A DNA stretch of 64,000 nucleotides from Bradyrhizobium cytisi (lineage in GTDB: Bacteria > Pseudomonadota > Alphaproteobacteria > Rhizobiales > Xanthobacteraceae): assembly GCF_008123515.1 (NCBI RefSeq), contig NZ_VSSR01000008.1:107487-171486 (forward strand), written 5' to 3'. The position numbers and the translations under genes are program-made. The notes under the pieces were generated by a model, which saw nothing but the letters and a program-made list of their open reading frames with translations, was not told where the DNA came from and searched no databases. The stretch's first letter is position 1. Every line of letters starts with the position of its first letter. This document shows, piece after piece, positions 63,575 through 64,000 of this stretch.

Positions 63575-64000
63575 TTATGCTGCCAGGCGGCGAGACTCCT
63601 CCAGCTCGACCGGCTCCTCATCGGCGACGATGCGCCTGATCTCGTCGGCGAGCCGCTGCAGCGCCGCGCGCTTCTCGTCGATGCGAGGGTCCTGATCGTA
63701 GTGCTTGCCGGTTACATCGGGCACCGCCCGCTGATCGTTGTCCTTGATGATCGCGTGATCGAGGCAGAGCGCGACCGTCGCGCGGCTGATCCCGATGTTG
63801 CCCATCAGGCTCGCGGCTGATCGGCGCAAATCGTGCGGCGTGAACGGCTTGATGCCGATCTGCGCGCAAAGCCCATCGGTGTACCTGGTCGGCTTGCCCT
63901 TGCGCACGATGGATCTGCCGCGCAGCGCGTTGGCGAGCGCCTTGCGGCTGAGCGGCTCGGTGCCCCAGCGCCCTGCGAACATCCATGTGTAGTTGCCCAT
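63575..64000 (-). CDS. Tyrosine recombinase (phage integrase), C-terminal part
   Basis: The last 141 codons of a leftward tyrosine recombinase cut by the window edge. The catalytic elements seen are PHDLRRSAASLMG (H-x-L-R), ALCLDHA (His) and GKHYDQ with the nucleophilic Tyr. The N-terminal arm-binding and core-binding domains lie beyond 64000. Its presence shows that the element integrates site-specifically, unlike Mu. The M at the edge is probably internal. Confidence 0.88.
   Translation of the reverse strand: MGNYTWMFAGRWGTEPLSRKALANALRGRSIVRKGKPTRYTDGLCAQIGIKPFTPHDLRRSAASLMGNIGISRATVALCLDHAIIKDNDQRAVPDVTGKHYDQDPRIDEKRAALQRLADEIRRIVADEEPVELEESRRLAA

Overview
The window joins about 12.4 kb of alphaproteobacterial chromosome to about 51 kb of an integrated tailed phage that runs off the right edge. 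The host looks like Bradyrhizobium or a close relative (Nitrobacteraceae). This is inferred from high GC, a PF04392-type ABC substrate-binding protein, DUF1194 and DUF1254/DUF1214 proteins, several tiny proteins of rhizobial type, and short repeated intergenic motifs. No rRNA, tRNA or CRISPR array is visible.

Chromosomal part (1-12.4 kb): sparse small genes, an AraC-type regulator, a secreted vWA-like DUF1194 protein, two tandem paralogous secreted proteins, a membrane-anchored winged-helix/TPR regulator, a rhodanese gene broken by a one-base frameshift, an ABC-type periplasmic binding protein and a Tat-exported DUF1254/DUF1214 protein.

Prophage (about 12.7 kb to beyond 64 kb): a contractile-tail phage with an HK97-type head and a Mu-type tail. 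Left to right it carries lysis genes (amidase and small membrane proteins), a ParB-like protein, a Mom-family DNA modification protein, small and large terminase, HNH nuclease, a single-chain protease-capsid fusion, portal, a collagen-like protein built on a DNA tandem repeat, connector and completion proteins, and tail sheath. A 4-kb stretch of bacterial-type genes (response regulator, alpha/beta hydrolase, HxlR regulator) then splits sheath from tube. After it come the tube, a tail-assembly chaperone with a T-TTT-TTT frameshift site, a tape measure with a cysteine-peptidase domain, a split gpN, baseplate proteins (gpP, gp45, gp46, gp47, gp48) and tail fibres.

Accessory part (48-64 kb): a P-loop ATPase resembling the Sll1717 family, a compact block of overlapping regulatory and unknown genes, a three-gene restriction-modification-like operon (two methylase-type proteins plus a GIY-YIG/helicase), a broken yedK (HMCES-type) gene fused to a broken IS1 transposase, a HigB / HigA-ImmA toxin-antitoxin-like operon, and leftward genes ending in a tyrosine integrase cut by the window edge.

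The element carries several genes that plausibly mediate conflict with other phages and with restriction: Mom modification to protect its own DNA, and the ATPase, methylase/helicase and toxin-antitoxin modules as candidate superinfection defences. These roles are inferred from family resemblance and have not been demonstrated here.
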